A stretch of DNA of 64,000 nucleotides from assembly GCF_014356525.2 (NCBI RefSeq), contig NC_052506.1:8921698-8985697 (forward strand), in the 5' to 3' direction. The DNA comes from Nilaparvata lugens (Eukaryota; Arthropoda; Insecta; Hemiptera; Delphacidae). Positions 63,728-64,000 of the stretch are shown one piece after another (the first letter of the stretch is position 1; each line of letters starts with the position of its first letter). The position numbers and the translations under genes were made by a program. The notes beneath the pieces were generated by a model. That model did not search any database. It had not been told where the DNA came from and was given only the letters and a program-made list of their open reading frames with translations.

Positions 63728-64000
63728 ATTGATTGATTGATTAAGTACTTCATTTATGTAGATTACAATATATACTGTCTTATACACTTATATACAATAG
63801 CTTACAATACAGCAAAATTATAGATGAATTTACATGATATAGACTAAGAAAATAATTATTGAACTGTATATGATATGAAAAAGCAATTTGTAATATAATA
63901 ACTATAGATAATAATTATATTGTTATGCATCTACATAAATTGGCGGAGCTTTGGACATATCAATGTCCATTCTTTGGAAAGAATATTAAAAATATCCTCC
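63728..64000 (-). mobile_element. LINE 3' end (family L3), copy 2, running off the window
   Basis: ATTGATTGATTGATTAAGTA marks the tail on the minus strand. The body to 64000 (AGGATATTTTTAATATTC on the minus strand) is the near-identical reverse complement of 37931-38217. The rest of the LINE, possibly with ORF2, would lie to the right of the window. Confidence 0.68.

Overview
This is a window of an AT-rich, repeat-dominated eukaryotic nuclear genome with one 100-N assembly gap (41705-41804). The crowded non-autonomous mobile elements, long introns, tRNA-derived and LINE 3' fragments and a nuclear-type split gene point to an arthropod. From general familiarity with the repeat style (elements ending in a GAGCGAAGCTC-type hairpin), I infer a sap-sucking hemipteran, possibly a planthopper. 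This was not tested by any search.

Only one gene is recognisable. Two minus-strand coding exons (15632-15719 and 406-527) join in phase across a 15.1 kb intron and encode about 70 residues of an RluA-family RNA pseudouridine synthase of the RPUSD2/Rib2 type. The N-terminal exon(s) would lie to the right and the catalytic exons to the left, outside the window. If the gene is intact, much of the window may be intron or 5' flank of this housekeeping gene. A second, unidentified exon-like open frame occurs twice (16656-16875 and 18302-18521) because a 1.6 kb segment is tandemly duplicated.

The rest is mobile and repetitive DNA. The most interesting part is a set of small fold-back elements, here called H1 and H2. 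They carry a hammerhead-ribozyme-like motif with a minimal stem III (GAA-AC-NN-GU-H), a paired stem I, a stem II that varies compensatorily, and a position 3/8 pair that is C-G in one copy and U-A in the others. Insertions at 1892, 22384, 30442, 49916, 53252 and 63081 and the array at 57137 are bounded by 11-15 bp target-site duplications. Two longer H2 copies (10946-11255 and 41311-41704) carry CCAAT/TATA promoter-like blocks just upstream of the ribozyme-like motif. A 120-bp tandem array (57137-58260) is made from an H2 arm, and its unit junction coincides with the predicted cleavage site.

Other families are: A (eight copies, 0.4-1.0 kb, terminal GAGCGAAGCTC hairpin); C (Helitron-like, five main copies); M1 (seven copies, about 265 bp, long inverted termini, 7-bp target duplication proved by an empty site); several one- or two-copy MITEs with long inverted termini; truncated LINE 3' ends with (AATAAC)n, (TAA)n, (TCAA)n or (TATC)n tails; a tRNA-Ala-like cloverleaf joined to a SINE-like body; and minisatellites (41-bp at 26308, CTACAGTA-type at 17216 and 18866, palindromic 111-bp at 7344). 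Local tandem duplications (800 bp at 931, 1644 bp at 16024, 1595 bp at 58563) have copied several of these insertions. Stretches with no recognised content are listed explicitly.
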